From positions 1-32,239 of the forward strand of contig JAWXBP010000248.1 in assembly GCA_034440135.1 (NCBI GenBank): a stretch of 32,239 nt of DNA. The letters run 5' to 3'. This DNA comes from Planctomycetia bacterium. GTDB lineage: Bacteria; Planctomycetota; Planctomycetia; Pirellulales; JALHLM01. Below are positions 31,119-32,239 of the stretch, piece after piece. Position 1 is the first letter of the stretch; every line of letters begins with the position of its first letter. Below the pieces are notes generated by a model. The model saw nothing but the letters and a program-made list of their open reading frames with translations. It was not told where the DNA came from and made no database searches. The position numbers and the translations under genes are program-made.

Positions 31119-31592
31119 TGGGGGGAGTTTTCAGTTTTCAGTTTTCAGTTTTCAGTTTTCAGTTTTCAGTGGGAGGAGGACTTGAAACGTTGCGAGCTTG
31201 ATTTGATTTTGCGGTGGGGAGTGGCGGAAGGCAACGGCTTGGTTTTGACCGCGCCGAGCAGGAGGGTTGTGGTTTAATTTGGTTTGAACCACGGAGGGCA
31301 CGGAGGACACGGAGAGGTGGGGAGGAGAGAGAGGAACCGCGAAATACGCGAATGGGCGCGAAAGGAGGAGGGAGTCCGCGGAAGGACACGGAAAAGGGAG
31401 GGGAGGCGGTTTTTGAAACGCGGAGGCGCAGTGCGCGGAGGGAGAGGGGTTAACCACGAACGGCACGAAAGGCACGAAAAGGGGAGGAGAGGGGAAGAGG
31501 AGTAAAGGAGTAGAGGAGTAGAGGAGGTTGTTTTTGGGGAGGTTTGGTTTGTGATTTGAGGTGATTTGGACTGCGTCGCGTGTTTTGGCGGA
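31119..31592. repeat. Gene-free purine-rich low-complexity region with short direct repeats
   Basis: The plus strand is strongly purine-biased from about 31090 to 31560. It contains short imperfect arrays: ACGGAGGGCACGGAGGACAC units at about 31290-31315, CGCGAAATACGCGAATGGGC at about 31337-31357, and ACGAACGGCACGAAAGGCAC at about 31456-31480. Frames exist on both strands, but their translations are repetitive (SVSSVPSVV, FVPFVPFVV) and lack any domain. This is decayed repeat sequence of a kind common in planctomycetes. No gene is supported. Confidence 0.6.
31126..31170. repeat. Heptanucleotide tandem repeat (AGTTTTC)x6.4
   Basis: Six exact copies of AGTTTTC and a partial seventh occupy 45 bases with no interruptions. 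The 7-bp unit would shift frame with each copy gained or lost. It is non-coding here and sits at the start of the purine-rich region. Confidence 0.95.
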
Positions 31593-31652
31593 CCCAGGGA
31601 AGGCCTCCGATGACTTTTCTATCGGCACGAGTCGTTGGGGGCCTTCCCTGGG
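31593..31652. repeat. 13-bp perfect inverted repeat, 34-nt spacer, downstream of the methyltransferase gene
   Basis: CCCAGGGAAGGCC (31593-31605) and GGCCTTCCCTGGG (31640-31652) are exact inverted copies. The spacer holds a smaller CCGAT/ATCGG pair. It lies 21 bases past the minus-strand stop at 31674, so it could serve as a transcription terminator, but there is no T-run. It may be another member of the dispersed inverted doublets in this window. Confidence 0.7.
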
Positions 31653-31673
31653 CTTAACGGGTGGCGCGATCTA

Positions 31674-32239
31674 CTACTGGTCCGCCCCCTCCGCCGCGCG
31701 CTCCAGGTTGAGGGCCAGTAGGCGTTCCAGCAACTGCTCGTCGCTTAGTGCGGGGTCCCAGCCGTAGGCGGCGAAGACGGCTTCGTCCAGGCGGCGGTGG
31801 GCGAGCGCTAGCCAAGTTGGGCGTTCGTTGTAGAGATTCGTCAAGGTGCGCCGCGCCAGTTGCCGGGCGCTGTCCTCATCTTTCGGCACGACGCGCGGGT
31901 ATTTCACCTGGCCGATGCCGCGCGCGTCCGGCTTCTGGACGTAGCGCGCCCAAGGGCCGTCGACTGATCCGGGGAACTCCAACACCTCGGTGCGCGTCCA
32001 CTCCGGCGGATTGAGCCAGTTGCACCGCAGCCGATCCAACTCCGCCGCTGCGGCAGCGATTTCTTTCTCCTGTGACTTTGTTGGCTCGGGGAAGGGGAAG
32101 GTTTCGAAACAGGTGGTGGGGGTGTAGCGGTCGCCGCTTTCTTTTTCTCGGAGTTGTGTGCCCTGCGTATGCGCCCATACCAAATGAATGCGCGAATGCA
32201 GATAACCGAGAAGCGCATCGTCTTCTCTTGCGAACGCAA
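31674..32239 (-). CDS. C-terminal part of a type IIG-like DNA methyltransferase/restriction protein, cut by the window edge
   Basis: The frame is open to the right edge, so only the last 188 residues are seen. It reads 'FAREDDALLGYLHSRIHLVW', then GDRYTPTTCFETFPFPEP, an 'EIAAAAAELDRLRCNWLNPP' helix, 'LTNLYNERPTWLALAHRRLD' and 'YGWDPALSDEQLLERLLALN'. This matches the C-terminal (target-recognition and tail) region of large MmeI/type IIG-like class I SAM-dependent DNA methyltransferases as I remember them. These combine adenine methylation and often endonuclease activity in one chain. The catalytic NPPY motif and any nuclease domain would lie outside the window. The neighbouring repeat-rich, decayed DNA fits an accessory or defence locus boundary. 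Confidence 0.85.
   Translation of the reverse strand, partial: AFAREDDALLGYLHSRIHLVWAHTQGTQLREKESGDRYTPTTCFETFPFPEPTKSQEKEIAAAAAELDRLRCNWLNPPEWTRTEVLEFPGSVDGPWARYVQKPDARGIGQVKYPRVVPKDEDSARQLARRTLTNLYNERPTWLALAHRRLDEAVFAAYGWDPALSDEQLLERLLALNLERAAEGADQ

Noticed and set aside
31126-31170. A CRISPR array
   Set aside because: The unit is seven bases with no spacers and no cas gene nearby, so it is a simple tandem repeat.
31152-31628. A 158-codon minus-strand frame with Pro/Ser/Val-rich text
   Set aside because: The text (FVPFVPFVV, SVSSVPSVV) comes from the purine-rich direct repeats. No ribosome site or domain is present.
1-32239. tRNA, rRNA, integrase or attachment sites
   Set aside because: I looked for tRNA T-arm-like text and for integrase or transposase motifs on both strands and found none. 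A dedicated search could still find a missed tRNA.

Overview
The window looks like a chromosome segment of a planctomycete, most likely order Pirellulales. The evidence is a DUF1549/DUF1553 (PSD1) plus DUF1501 gene pair, a TIGR03009-type secreted protein, an N-terminal LEPR-XLL surface motif (GEPLERRCLLAG), and inverted intergenic repeats of the 'CTAGCCCG..GCGCAAGCGAGGG' kind that can read into proteins as SPTRKRG. The DNA is GC-rich and densely coding. Nothing could be searched, so names rest on motifs and remembered family sequences.

Layout. 1-3123 (minus): a TIGR03009-like secreted protein cut by the window edge, a SufE-like protein, and a secreted M28 metallopeptidase with two PDZ domains. 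3367-11312 (minus): an alginate-type polysaccharide operon. In transcription order it has an Alg44-like membrane-fusion protein without PilZ, an Alg8-like glycosyltransferase, an AlgD-like GDP-mannose 6-dehydrogenase, and a large surface protein whose beta-helix carries the YGFDPHD signature of mannuronan C5-epimerases. 11879-13114 (minus): a response regulator with a WspR-like receiver but a PP2C/RsbU phosphatase output. 13381-22166 (plus, divergent): a chemosensory operon of Hpt-STAS protein, hybrid CheA-REC, CheW, chemoreceptor, CheB and CheR, followed by a stand-alone STAS protein. 22187-25999 (minus): the DUF1553/DUF1501 pair. 26601-26951 (minus): a small secreted Gly/Tyr/His-rich protein. 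27339-30619 (plus): a secreted GH2 glycosidase and an aldose 1-epimerase-like protein. 30701-31652: a repeat-rich, decayed stretch with a zinc-ribbon gene remnant. 31674-end (minus): the C-terminus of a type IIG-like DNA methyltransferase/restriction protein.

How the genes may work together. The central 19 kb reads as one module: a Wsp-like chemosensory array whose output is a serine phosphatase, two STAS proteins as possible targets, and a neighbouring alginate-like synthase operon. In Pseudomonas, Wsp signals through a diguanylate cyclase (WspR) and alginate synthesis is switched on by c-di-GMP binding to the PilZ domain of Alg44. Here both the GGDEF domain and the PilZ domain are absent. 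The inference is that the circuit has been rewired from c-di-GMP to partner switching, comparable in logic to SypE/SypA control of polysaccharide in Vibrio fischeri. This is the most interesting content of the window. The link between the two halves rests on gene order and domain content, not on any direct evidence.
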